NCBI RefSeq assembly: GCF_029909975.1
Contig: NZ_CP094516.1
Coordinates: 3,782,001 to 3,846,000 of the forward strand
Length of the DNA: 64,000 bases
Origin: Bradyrhizobium sp. ISRA430
GTDB taxonomy: Bacteria; Pseudomonadota; Alphaproteobacteria; Rhizobiales; Xanthobacteraceae
Reading direction: 5' to 3'
A program made the translations under genes and the position numbers. This document shows, piece by piece, positions 18,836 to 27,395 of this stretch (within the stretch, counting starts at the first letter, position 1; each line of letters starts with the position of its first letter). Under the pieces are notes generated by a model. It did no database searches. It saw nothing but the letters and a program-made list of their open reading frames with translations, and was not told where the DNA came from.

Positions 18836-20407
18836 ATGACGCATGTCACTTTGCGAAGTGAATTCGAGGCCCTGATCGATCCATACGCACCGGTCGCGCA
18901 GGTCGGCACCGGCTTCGACTTCACGGAAGGACCGATCTGGCATCCGGTCGATCACTATCTCCTGTTCTCGGACATGCCGGGCGACGTGCGACGGCGCTGG
19001 GATGCACGGCGCGGCGTCGTGGAGGTCAAGCGTCCCTCGAACAAGTGCAACGGCATGACCTACGATGCCGAGCTCAATCTGATCGTCTGCGAGCACGCGA
19101 CGTCATCGCTGATCCGCGAACGGCCGGACGGGCGGCGCGAGGTGCTCGCCTCGCATTTCCATGGCCAGGAGCTCAACAGCCCCAACGACGTCTGCGTTCA
19201 TTCGTCCGGCGCGATCTATTTCTCCGATCCCTGGTATGGCCGCATGCCGGTCTATGGCGTCGAGCGGCCGCGCCAGCTCGGCTTCCAGGGCGTCTATCGC
19301 CTCGTGCCAGGCGGCGAACCGAAGCTCGTGGTCGATCGCAACCTGTTCGACCAGCCGAACGGGCTGTGCTTCTCGCCGGACGAGAAGCTGCTCTATGTCA
19401 ACGACACCGTGCAGACGCTGATCCGCGTCTTCGACGTCGATGCGGACGGCGCGCTCGCCAATCAACGCGTGTTCGCAAGCGGCATCCGCTCCGAGCTCGA
19501 ACCAGGTGTGCCCGACGGCATGAAGTGCGACCAGCACGGCAATGTCTGGGTTACCGCGCCTGGCGGCGTGTGGGTCTACTCACCGAGGGGCGAGCTGCTC
19601 GGCAAGGTCCGCGTGCCCGAGCTGGTCGCCAATCTCGCCTGGGGCGGGCCGGATTTCCGCACGCTTTATCTGACGTCGACCCGCTCGGTCTACGCGATCC
19701 CCACCAAAGTCGGTCCGCGCCATGAGCCCTATATGAGCGGCAAGCGCAGAGGCGGCACCGACGCGAGCGCCGCGCCTGCGGCACCGATCCTTAACCAGGA
19801 CGAGATGCGGCTCGATCCCCATCGCTGCGCCATGATCATCCAGGACCTGCAGAACGACGTCATCATGGACGGCGGCGCCTTTGCCGATTCCGGCTCACCG
19901 GTTCACGCGCGCCAGCAGCACGTCGTGGACAACGTCCGCCGCCTGGCCGAGACCGCGCGGGCCCGCGGCGTCGCGATCATCCATGTCTGGTTCATCGTCG
20001 AACCCGGCGCGCCCGGCGTGACGCTGAATGCGCCGTTGTTCGAGGGATTGGTCGACAGCAAGGCGATGGTGCGCGGAAGCTGGGGCGCCGCGCCCGTGTC
20101 CGGGCTCGAGCCGCGGCCCGGCGATTTCGTGGTCGAGAAGATGCGCATGAGCGCCTGGGAAGGCACACGGCTGGAGACGATCCTGAAAGCCACCGGCCGC
20201 GACATGATCATCAACACCGGTGCGTGGACCAACATGTCGGTCGAACACACCGCGCGCACCGGCGCGGACAAAGGCTACTTCATGATCGTGCCCGAGGATT
20301 GCTGCTCGACGATGAATGCCGACTGGCACAACGCCTCGATCAACTTCGCCATGCAGAACGTCGCGGTCGTGACCAGTGCGGATACCGTCATCAGAGCGCT
20401 GGGATGA
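18836..20407 (+). CDS. SMP-30/gluconolactonase domain fused to cysteine-hydrolase (isochorismatase-like) domain
   Basis: A 523-residue fusion. Residues 1 to about 300 form an SMP-30/gluconolactonase beta-propeller (DFTEGPIWHPVDHYLLFSD; NSPNDVCVHSSGAIYFSDP). A short Ala-rich linker follows, and residues about 325-523 are an isochorismatase-fold hydrolase. Of the cysteine-hydrolase triad, Asp337 (IIQDLQND) and Lys435 (VVEKMRMSAW) are present. The nucleophile position in TNMSVEHTAR is Ser468 instead of Cys. SMP-30 enzymes open lactones, and isochorismatase-like enzymes cleave amides, ureas or vinyl ethers. Such a fusion would let two successive hydrolyses occur on one chain. Confidence 0.83.
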   Translation: MTHVTLRSEFEALIDPYAPVAQVGTGFDFTEGPIWHPVDHYLLFSDMPGDVRRRWDARRGVVEVKRPSNKCNGMTYDAELNLIVCEHATSSLIRERPDGRREVLASHFHGQELNSPNDVCVHSSGAIYFSDPWYGRMPVYGVERPRQLGFQGVYRLVPGGEPKLVVDRNLFDQPNGLCFSPDEKLLYVNDTVQTLIRVFDVDADGALANQRVFASGIRSELEPGVPDGMKCDQHGNVWVTAPGGVWVYSPRGELLGKVRVPELVANLAWGGPDFRTLYLTSTRSVYAIPTKVGPRHEPYMSGKRRGGTDASAAPAAPILNQDEMRLDPHRCAMIIQDLQNDVIMDGGAFADSGSPVHARQQHVVDNVRRLAETARARGVAIIHVWFIVEPGAPGVTLNAPLFEGLVDSKAMVRGSWGAAPVSGLEPRPGDFVVEKMRMSAWEGTRLETILKATGRDMIINTGAWTNMSVEHTARTGADKGYFMIVPEDCCSTMNADWHNASINFAMQNVAVVTSADTVIRALG

Positions 20408-20413
20408 CGGCCG

Positions 20414-21040
20414 GTGCCAAAACTTCTGCATTTGTCTTGCTCGCCACGCCCCGACTCCGAATCGAGCGCGGGCGCGCGCACCTTCCTTGAAGCCTTCCGC
20501 CGAGCGCATCCCGATTGGGACATCGATCTCATGGACCTCTGGCGGGAGCGGATGCCGGAGTTCGCTGGCCCCATCGTCGAGGCCAAGTACGCCCGCATGA
20601 AGGGGCAGGCCTTCAACGATCCGCAGCGCGACAGCTTTGCCGAGGCCGAGCGCATGGCGATGCGCATCTCGCTCGCCGATCGGGTGTTGATCTCGACGCC
20701 GATGTGGAATTTCGCCATTCCCTACAAGCTCAAGCAGTGGTTCGACATCATCGTCCAGCCCGGGCTCACCTTTCGGTTCGCCCCCTCGGAAGGATACCTC
20801 CCGCTGCTGAAGGACCGGCCGACACTGGTGATCCTCGCCAGCGGCAGCGATTTCGCCACCGGAATGAATCGCGGTCGCATCGATATGGCAACGCCCTACC
20901 TGCGGGAGATCTTACGCTTTATAGGAATCAACAATGTACGTTTCGTCCTGATCGGGCCAACCACCGGACCGCAGCAACCCATCGAGGCTGCCCGTGAAAG
21001 GGCGCATCAGCGCCTTGCCACAATTGCTGCGAACTTCTGA
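20414..21040 (+). CDS. FMN-dependent NADH-azoreductase-like flavodoxin-fold oxidoreductase
   Basis: A 208-residue flavodoxin-like-fold protein starting at GTG. AzoR family features are LLHLSCSPRPDSESS at the phosphate-binding N-terminus, STPMWNFAIPYKLKQWFD in the middle and LASGSDFATG for the flavin ring. Length matches AzoR (about 200). It reduces azo or quinone compounds with NAD(P)H. It is the last gene of the operon and starts 6 bp after the fusion hydrolase. The next gene is convergent. Confidence 0.85.
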   Translation: MPKLLHLSCSPRPDSESSAGARTFLEAFRRAHPDWDIDLMDLWRERMPEFAGPIVEAKYARMKGQAFNDPQRDSFAEAERMAMRISLADRVLISTPMWNFAIPYKLKQWFDIIVQPGLTFRFAPSEGYLPLLKDRPTLVILASGSDFATGMNRGRIDMATPYLREILRFIGINNVRFVLIGPTTGPQQPIEAARERAHQRLATIAANF

Positions 21041-21090
21041 CGCGCCTACGACCACTTCTCTTGCCCCAAGTGATCTGCGCAAGTTGACGA

Positions 21091-21972
21091 TTACTTGGCA
21101 GCAGTTGTCCGTCCCGCGGGCAAGGGTTGCACCGAGTCCGCCAAATCGATGAAGACTGGCTGATGATCGGAGGCGTCAGTCGTGCCGTTGACACCAACGC
21201 AGCGGACGCGATCCGCCAGATCCTCCGTCACGAAAATGAAGTCGCGACAGTCGGGCCCCTCCGTCCACTGCGCATGATCGTATAGTCCGCAAGTCGGTTC
21301 GCGCGGCCGGTCGGGACGACCGATCGTCCAGGCATCGCGATAATTGAGGCCACGCCGGCCCGATCGATCGATCAACGCATGTTGCGGGTCGCTGACGTCG
21401 AAGTTGAAATCGCCGCACATCACGCTCGACGCCGCGACCGTCTGACTCCCGTACGGCTCCTCATGTTCGGCGGTTGCCACCTTGGGGCTGGTCGACGACT
21501 TCTCCTGCAAATCCAGGAGACGCCCGATCTGCGCTTCTCGCTGACCGGCTGAATGATACTCGAGATGCGTATTGACGATGCGCACCGCGCCGAAGGCCGC
21601 CTGCACCGTCACCTCCAAGGCATGGCGTCGCATGCTGCGCACGGTGCCCGCTCCCGGCCAGGGCAGTAGGTGATTGGCGATCTGCATGACCGGCAAGCGC
21701 GACAAGGTCATGTTGCCGAACCGATGCGGCCGGCCCGCCCGATCTACCGTTTCGATCGCCGGCCGAAATATAGGGGTGTAGCCGGGAAGCAGAGTGGCGA
21801 GTTGCGCGCTTTGATCGGCGTTCCCGTCGAGCTCGGAGAAGTTCGAGCTCACCTCCTGGAAGCATAGGACGTCCGCGTCGACAGTCTGCTTTGCAACCGC
21901 GACGATTCTCGCAAGATCCGTCGCGCCGTCGCAGCCTTTGCCACACTGAATGTTCCAAGTCAGAAGCCGCAT
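21091..21972 (-). CDS. Endonuclease/exonuclease/phosphatase family hydrolase
   Basis: A 293-residue EEP-fold phosphodiesterase/phosphatase. Metal and catalytic motifs are LTWNIQCGKG at the start, CFQEVSSN, NTHLEYHS, CGDFNFD and a terminal ASDHQPVF. The ATG at 21972 overlaps the permease stop by one base (TAATG), so the genes are coupled. There is no signal peptide. In a transporter operon of UgpB/A/E/C type, a cytoplasmic phosphodiesterase could release glycerol phosphate or another moiety from imported diesters. That role is inferred from context. Confidence 0.82.
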   Translation of the reverse strand: MRLLTWNIQCGKGCDGATDLARIVAVAKQTVDADVLCFQEVSSNFSELDGNADQSAQLATLLPGYTPIFRPAIETVDRAGRPHRFGNMTLSRLPVMQIANHLLPWPGAGTVRSMRRHALEVTVQAAFGAVRIVNTHLEYHSAGQREAQIGRLLDLQEKSSTSPKVATAEHEEPYGSQTVAASSVMCGDFNFDVSDPQHALIDRSGRRGLNYRDAWTIGRPDRPREPTCGLYDHAQWTEGPDCRDFIFVTEDLADRVRCVGVNGTTDASDHQPVFIDLADSVQPLPAGRTTAAK

Positions 21973-22781
21973 TAGCGGATACCTGCACGCATGAATGATT
22001 GAACGAACTGCCGCTGGAAGAGAAGAAAGGCAATCAGCAACGGCGCCATCGTCATGACGGTCGCTGCGGTGATGACCGACCAGTCCACTCCGGTCTCCGG
22101 CGCCCCGAACACCGCAAGACCCACGGTGAGTGGCCGAGCTTCCACGGAGTTCGTGACGATCAGCGGCCACAGGAAGTTATTCCAATGGTAGCTGACGGAA
22201 ACAAGGCCGAAGGCCACATAGGTCGGACGCGCCAGCGGAACATAGACCCGCCAGAGAATCCCGAGCGGCCCTGCCCCCTCGACTCGGGCCGCCTCGACCA
22301 ATTCCTGCGGGACGCTCTTGAAGGTCTGCCTCAGGAGGAAAATGCCAAACGCGCTTGCAAGGTAAGGAAGCGCGATCGCGGGGATCGCGTCCAGCAGCCC
22401 CAGCTTTGCGATCGCGCGATAGTTTTCGACGATCAGCACGTCAGGCATGATCATCAGTTGGAGCAGAACGAGAGCAAAAGCGATACCGCTGCCCCGGAAT
22501 TTGAAGCGCGCAAAGGCATAGGCGGCGAGCGTCGACAGGATGAGCTGCCCGATCAGGATCAGCGTGACGAGGACGACCGTGTTGAGATAATAGCGGGCGA
22601 ACGGCGCCTGCTTCCACGCCCGGGCGAAATTCTCCAACGTCCACGGCGCGGACAGGCTGAACGACGTTGCGTAAGCGGCGGGATGCAGCGCACTCCAGAA
22701 TGCATAGGCCAGCGGCGCGAGCCAGATCAAAGCCAAGAACCACGCTGCGACTGCCTCGAAGGGATGTGTCCGCCCTCTCAT
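21972..22781 (-). CDS. Carbohydrate/glycerol-phosphate ABC transporter permease (UgpE-like)
   Basis: A 269-residue inner-membrane permease of the MalG/UgpE class. The EAA-type loop reads VEAARVEGAGPLGILWRVYVPLARP, followed by a WNNFLWPLIV segment typical of UgpE-like subunits. About six membrane segments are present. Its first codons overlap the preceding permease gene by 4 bp. Confidence 0.86.
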   Translation of the reverse strand: MRGRTHPFEAVAAWFLALIWLAPLAYAFWSALHPAAYATSFSLSAPWTLENFARAWKQAPFARYYLNTVVLVTLILIGQLILSTLAAYAFARFKFRGSGIAFALVLLQLMIMPDVLIVENYRAIAKLGLLDAIPAIALPYLASAFGIFLLRQTFKSVPQELVEAARVEGAGPLGILWRVYVPLARPTYVAFGLVSVSYHWNNFLWPLIVTNSVEARPLTVGLAVFGAPETGVDWSVITAATVMTMAPLLIAFLLFQRQFVQSFMRAGIR

Positions 22782-23698
22782 TGATAGTGGATCCTGCGAT
22801 CGAGGTAGCCGAACTTGATCAGCGCAAGCGTGCTCAGCAGCACGAGAAGCACGACCGTTAGCGTTGCCGCGTAGGACGAATCCTGGAATGTGAAGGCGAC
22901 TTCATAGATATAGTAGAGCAGTAGCGTACTGGCGTTGTTCGGACCACCCTTGGTCATGATCACAAGGTGATCTACCAGCTTGAACGAGTTGATGACCGCG
23001 TTTATCGCCACGAACAGCGTGGTCGGCATCAGCAGAGGGAACGTAATCCGGCGGAAAGTATACCATCGGCTCGCGCCTTCGATCGCCGCGGCTTCATCGA
23101 GATCAGGTGAGAGCTGCTGAAGGGCTGCAAGGTAGAAGATCATGAAGAAGCCTGCCTCCTTCCAGATCACCATGACGATCAGGCATCCCATCACCGTCGA
23201 GGGATCGCCAAGCCAATTCCAACCGGCGAGACCGAAAAGTGCACGCAACTGATCAAGCAGGCCATAATCCGGAGTGTAGAAAAACAGCCAGATGTTGGCG
23301 ACCGCGATCATCGGCAGCACGGTCGGCGTGAAGTAGGCCAGGCGCAGGAAGCCGCGGCCGCGCATGTTGCGATTGACCCAGATCGCCATCATCAGGGCCA
23401 GGGCAATCGACGTCGGAATGGTGCCGAGCGCGAACCAGAAATTGTTGACCAGTGCCCTCCAGAAGATCGGATCGGCCATCATGGCCTGGTAGCTCTCGAG
23501 GCCGACGAAGACCTCGGTGCCGTTCCGGCGCGTGATGAAGAGCGAATGCCGGATCGTCGCCAGGATCGGAAAATGGGTGAACGCGATCAACAGGACGGCC
23601 GCCGGCAACAGCAGCAGCCAAGCGTTCACGGCATTCCACCACGCCTGCGATCCGGCGCGGCGCGTCGCAATGGGCGATGAGGCGGCGTAATCCGACAT
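22778..23698 (-). CDS. Carbohydrate/glycerol-phosphate ABC transporter permease (UgpA-like)
   Basis: A 306-residue permease of the MalF/UgpA class. It has an EAA loop (DEAAAIEGASRWYTFRRITFPLL) and a final cytoplasmic end. The start at 23698 places a short polar leader before the first membrane span (about residues 25-45). An alternative ATG at 23740 would add 14 residues and has GGGA very close to it, so the start is uncertain. It forms the channel with the downstream UgpE-like protein. Confidence 0.84.
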   Translation of the reverse strand: MSDYAASSPIATRRAGSQAWWNAVNAWLLLLPAAVLLIAFTHFPILATIRHSLFITRRNGTEVFVGLESYQAMMADPIFWRALVNNFWFALGTIPTSIALALMMAIWVNRNMRGRGFLRLAYFTPTVLPMIAVANIWLFFYTPDYGLLDQLRALFGLAGWNWLGDPSTVMGCLIVMVIWKEAGFFMIFYLAALQQLSPDLDEAAAIEGASRWYTFRRITFPLLMPTTLFVAINAVINSFKLVDHLVIMTKGGPNNASTLLLYYIYEVAFTFQDSSYAATLTVVLLVLLSTLALIKFGYLDRRIHYQ

Positions 23699-23744
23699 TC
23701 GTGAGCCGGCGGGCTGGCGGCTGCCCCGCCATCCCGCCATTTCC

Positions 23745-25019
23745 CTATTTGTAGGCGCGCAAGACGCGGTCGGCCTGCTGCTGCGCGGCGGCCAGCGCCT
23801 CCTGCGGCTTCTGCGCGCCGGTGACGGCGGCCTGTACGGCATCTCCGACAAACTTGTAGATGCGGCCGTTTTCGTGGACGGAGAGCTCCGGCACCGCATG
23901 CTCGAGCTGATCGCGCGCGACCGTGGCCTGTGGGAAGCCCTTCGCGTACTCCTGCATCGCGGGCGTCTTATAGGCGGCCGGCGACACGGCCACGTAGCCG
24001 GTCTTCATGCTCCATTCGGCCGCGCGTTCCGGAGCCGTCATCCATTGAATGAACTTGACGGCCGCCTTCTGCTGTTCGGGTGACGCACTCTTGAAGATGT
24101 AGAAGTTGCCACCACCGGTCGGCGAGCCCCGCTTCTCCTTGGCCGGCAGCATGGCAACGCCGAACTGGAATTTCGCGGCGTCCTTGACTGCCGTCAGATT
24201 CCCGGTCGTGTGCCACATCATCGCCGTCTTGCCCTCGAGAAAATCGGTGCGCAGCGTGGCCCAGTCGATGCTGCCCGCCGGCGCCACATTATGCTTGCGC
24301 GACAGGTCGACCCAGTATTCGAGGGCGGCGACTGTTTTCGGTGCGGTCAGATAAACCTCGTTGCCGGGCTCGTTCATCATCTTCTGGCCGTTCTCGATGG
24401 CGAGCGCCTGCAGCATCCAGTAGGCGTAGCCGGTCGAGGGAATTTCGACGCCCCAGCGCGTGGTGTTTCCGGCGCCGTCTTTCTTGACGAGCTTCTTCGA
24501 TATCTCGACCATTTCGTCCCAGGACGCCGGCGCCTTCTCGGGATCAAGACCGGCCTCCTTGAAGGCCTCCTTGTTCCAATAGAGCACGATCGTCGAACGC
24601 TGGAACGGCACGCTCCAGGTCTTGCCGTCGATCTGTCCGTTCGCTATGAACGCCGGATAGAATTCCTTGAACCACGATTTGTCACTGACGAGACCGTCGA
24701 TCGGCACAATGGCGTTCTCGTCCATGAGCGTGAACACGTCAGTGGACAGCAGCACCGACAGTTGCGGCGGCTGCCCGCCCTTCATGGCCGTCATCGCCTT
24801 GGTCATCGTATCCGTGTAGTTGCCGGCATAGACCGCCGTAACCTTGATGTCCGGGTTGTCCTTCTCGAAGCGCGAGACCATATCGTCGATGATCTTCGTG
24901 ACCGGCCCGCCGACGGCGACCGGATAGTACATCGTCAGATCGACCGCAGCGGCAGGACGGGCACCCACGGACAGCGCAGCGAGTGCGGCCGCCATCAATA
25001 TCGTTCGTCGCGCAATCAT
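23745..25019 (-). CDS. Extracellular solute-binding protein (UgpB-like)
   Basis: A 424-residue family 1 solute-binding protein with a signal peptide (RRTILMAAALAALSVGARPAAA) cleaved before VDLTMYYP. It resembles UgpB in the opening (RFEKDNPDIKV, YAGNYTDTMTKAM), in GLDPEKAPASWDEM and in the C-terminal MTAPERAAEWSMKTGYV region. It delivers solute to the two permeases encoded next. Ligand choice between glycerol-3-phosphate (diesters) and sugars cannot be made from sequence alone. Confidence 0.86.
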   Translation of the reverse strand: MIARRTILMAAALAALSVGARPAAAVDLTMYYPVAVGGPVTKIIDDMVSRFEKDNPDIKVTAVYAGNYTDTMTKAMTAMKGGQPPQLSVLLSTDVFTLMDENAIVPIDGLVSDKSWFKEFYPAFIANGQIDGKTWSVPFQRSTIVLYWNKEAFKEAGLDPEKAPASWDEMVEISKKLVKKDGAGNTTRWGVEIPSTGYAYWMLQALAIENGQKMMNEPGNEVYLTAPKTVAALEYWVDLSRKHNVAPAGSIDWATLRTDFLEGKTAMMWHTTGNLTAVKDAAKFQFGVAMLPAKEKRGSPTGGGNFYIFKSASPEQQKAAVKFIQWMTAPERAAEWSMKTGYVAVSPAAYKTPAMQEYAKGFPQATVARDQLEHAVPELSVHENGRIYKFVGDAVQAAVTGAQKPQEALAAAQQQADRVLRAYK

Positions 25020-25065
25020 CTTGTCAATCTCCCTCGTTATCCCGTTTTGGCTGAAACAGTCGCTG

Positions 25066-26085
25066 CTATTGGCCGGATGCCGCCAGCTTGCCCTCTTTGA
25101 CGATGGTCTCGAATCGGCGCTCCGAATTCGGCTCGAAGCGATGCTCGTGCTCGGGTTCCCACGCTATCCGGATGTCCTCGCCTGGCTGAACCTTGCTGAA
25201 ACCGTCGAGTCGCACCGAGATCGGCTGACCATCGATCTCGCACAGAACGATGCTGTCGGCGCCGAGATGCTCGACGGCCTTTACGCGCGCGACATGATTC
25301 CCACCCGGCACGATGCGGATGTGCTCCGGCCGGATACCGATGAGATGATCGCTCCGGCGCAACAGATTCATCGGAGGCGTGCCAATGAACCGCGCCGTGA
25401 ACGCCGTCGCCGGACGGTTATAGAGCTCCTCCGGTGAGCCGTTCTGCTCGATACGACCGTCGCGCATCAGTACGACGCGGTCTGCCATTGTCATGGCTTC
25501 CGTCTGGTCGTGGGTCACGTAGACCATCGTCATTCCGAGACGCTGTTGCAGCGCCCGGATCTCCGTCCGCATCTCGTGCCGCAGCTTGGCGTCCAGATTC
25601 GAAAGCGGCTCGTCCATGAGGCAGACTCGCGCTTCCGCGATGATGGCCCGTCCCAGCGCAACGCGCTGGCGCTGCCCCCCGGAAAGCTGCGACGGCTTGC
25701 GCTCAAGCAGATGCGCGAGGCCAACGATGTCGGCCACACGGCGGAGCCGTTCGTCTCGCTCGGCGCGCGACACGCGCCGCACACGCAAGCCGAAAACGAT
25801 ATTCTCGGCCACGCTCAAATGCGGAAACAGCGCATAGGATTGAAAGACCATGGAGATCTTCCGTTGCGCCGGAGTGAGATGGGTCACGTCGACGCCGCCG
25901 ATGGCAATCGTGCCGGCATCGGCCTCCTCAAGGCCGGCAATCAATCGAAGCGTGGTCGATTTGCCGCATCCGGAAGGCCCAAGAAGCACCAGCAACGAAC
26001 CCTCGTCCGCCGTCAGACTCACGTCATCGACGGCGCGCATCGCTCCCCAGGACTTGGAGACGTGACTCAGCGTAATCGCCGACAT
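25066..26085 (-). CDS. ABC transporter ATP-binding protein (UgpC/MalK-like)
   Basis: A 339-residue ATPase. Walker A is GPSGCGKST, the signature is LSGGQRQR, Walker B is CLMDEPLSNLD, and a C-terminal TOBE domain (about residues 240-335) includes LIGIRPEHIRI. Length is normal for MalK/UgpC. It is the first gene of the minus-strand operon. Its own ribosome site is weak, and its start codon lies inside a short upstream frame that has a strong site. Confidence 0.88.
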   Translation of the reverse strand: MSAITLSHVSKSWGAMRAVDDVSLTADEGSLLVLLGPSGCGKSTTLRLIAGLEEADAGTIAIGGVDVTHLTPAQRKISMVFQSYALFPHLSVAENIVFGLRVRRVSRAERDERLRRVADIVGLAHLLERKPSQLSGGQRQRVALGRAIIAEARVCLMDEPLSNLDAKLRHEMRTEIRALQQRLGMTMVYVTHDQTEAMTMADRVVLMRDGRIEQNGSPEELYNRPATAFTARFIGTPPMNLLRRSDHLIGIRPEHIRIVPGGNHVARVKAVEHLGADSIVLCEIDGQPISVRLDGFSKVQPGEDIRIAWEPEHEHRFEPNSERRFETIVKEGKLAASGQ

Positions 26086-26204
26086 GGCTCGTTCGCTCTT
26101 GGCTGCGGAGGTCTGTGCAGGGTGCGGGCGTAACTACGTATGCGGGCCGCGTCTTGCTCCGGCAGAGCAGCCCAAGTCCGGTCATCACAAGCAGACCGAT
26201 TCAT
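26067..26204 (-). CDS. Short upstream reading frame (45 codons) overlapping the UgpC-like start
   Basis: On the minus strand an ATG at 26204 follows a strong GGGAGGGA ribosome site. The frame continues for 45 codons to a TGA at 26067-26069, overlapping the ATPase start codon by 19 bp. The product is rich in Arg and polar residues with no recognisable domain. The arrangement suggests a leader frame whose translation delivers ribosomes to the weak ATPase start. It may also be chance. Confidence 0.35.
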   Translation of the reverse strand: MNRSACDDRTWAALPEQDAARIRSYARTLHRPPQPRANEPCRRLR

Positions 26205-26248
26205 GCCGTCCCTCCCATGACCACGCAATTCATCGGCGCGGCGATTAT

Positions 26249-26266
26249 TATGTTCATATGAACATA
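26249..26266. promoter_or_regulatory. Perfect 18-bp palindrome, candidate GlpR/DeoR-type operator
   Basis: TATGTTCATATGAACATA is a perfect palindrome in the divergent intergenic region between the UgpC-like gene and the DeoR/GlpR-type regulator gene. Its arms, TATGTTC and GAACATA, match the outer arms of the known Escherichia coli GlpR operator; the centre is 2 bp shorter. It lies about 73 bp before the regulator ATG and 45 bp before the upstream leader frame, so it could control both directions. Confidence 0.6.
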
Positions 26267-26338
26267 GTGTGACGACATATGAAACAGAAAATTGCGCGTT
26301 CGGTGTTCAAATGATACTTTCGTTGAAACGGACAGCTC

Positions 26339-27142
26339 ATGCTCAATACCGCCACGTCACGTCAGGCCCACATATTGGAGATCGTGCGCGAGGAAGGCTT
26401 CGCCTCGATCGAGCACCTTGCGACGCGTTTCGACGTCACGCAGCAGACCATCCGGCGCCTCGTGAACGCACTGTGCGATCAAGGACTGCTCCGGCGAATC
26501 CACGGCGGCGTCAGCCTCCCCGTCCAGAACCAGAATCTCGCCTACGGAAGCAGACAGGGGTTGAACGCCAACGCCAAACGGCGCATCGCGCATGCGACTG
26601 CCAGGTTCATTCCCGACGGGGCCTCGCTCATGATCGGGCTTGGCACGACGCCTGAATATGTCGCGCAGGCGCTATCCCGCCGTCAGGATCTGCGCGTGAT
26701 CACCAATAATCTGAACGTGGCCGCAGCGTTCGCACAAAATCCCGACGTGGAAATCACGATCGCCGGCGGCACGCTCCGCCCGCTCGATCGGGATATCGTC
26801 GGCGAAGCGGCCGCACGCTTCTTCTCGGGCTTTCGAGCCGATTACGGGATATTCGGCGTCGGAGGCGTCGATCAAGACGGCACGCTGCTCGACTTTCACG
26901 TCGACGAAGTTCAGGCGCGGCAATCCATCGTCGCCAATTCGCGAACAGCCGTGCTTGTCGCCGACACAACCAAATTCGGCCGCAATGCCACGGTGCGAGG
27001 CGGTCATCTCGAAGACTGTCACCACCTCTTCACCGATGGCCCGTTACCGCCGGCCTTTCAGCCGATCGCCGCCAGCTTCGCCGATCGCATTCACGCAACG
27101 GGCGAGGCTCGCGCTGATTCCGAGCGACTTCGCGACACCTAG
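26339..27142 (+). CDS. DeoR/GlpR family transcriptional regulator
   Basis: A 267-residue repressor. The N-terminal winged helix (about residues 5-60) contains the family pattern FDVTQQTIRRLVNALCDQG followed by GGV. The C-terminal DeoR sensor domain shows DGASLMIGLGTTPEYVAQAL, ITNNLNVAA and the DYGIFGVGGVDQDG stretch. GlpR-type members sense glycerol-3-phosphate or other phosphorylated sugars. It is divergent from the transporter operon, with a palindromic operator between, which argues for local control and autoregulation. Confidence 0.9.
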   Translation: MLNTATSRQAHILEIVREEGFASIEHLATRFDVTQQTIRRLVNALCDQGLLRRIHGGVSLPVQNQNLAYGSRQGLNANAKRRIAHATARFIPDGASLMIGLGTTPEYVAQALSRRQDLRVITNNLNVAAAFAQNPDVEITIAGGTLRPLDRDIVGEAAARFFSGFRADYGIFGVGGVDQDGTLLDFHVDEVQARQSIVANSRTAVLVADTTKFGRNATVRGGHLEDCHHLFTDGPLPPAFQPIAASFADRIHATGEARADSERLRDT

Positions 27143-27395
27143 CCGACCTCGGCAGATCCTACGCTCTTGCCCAGATCGATCGCCCGCTCTCATGCAAGTG
27201 GGTGCTCGTCATCGGCCCCGCGCCCTTGCCGATGATCGCGCGGAACGGGCTCCGCATGGTCCACTTTGCCACGGTTGACTGGGGCTTTCCGGTCAACGCC
27301 GGCGCTGCCGGAGAAGAAAAAGAAGGCGACTTGGCTGTTATCCAGTGAGCTCGAACGCCGAAACCAGGAACTGTGTTTCCGGTGAGGCCACCGCG

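Noticed and set aside
27143..27395. Open plus-strand stretch at about 27157-27351 after the DeoR-type gene
   Set aside because: No start codon with a ribosome site and no recognisable protein; may be debris.
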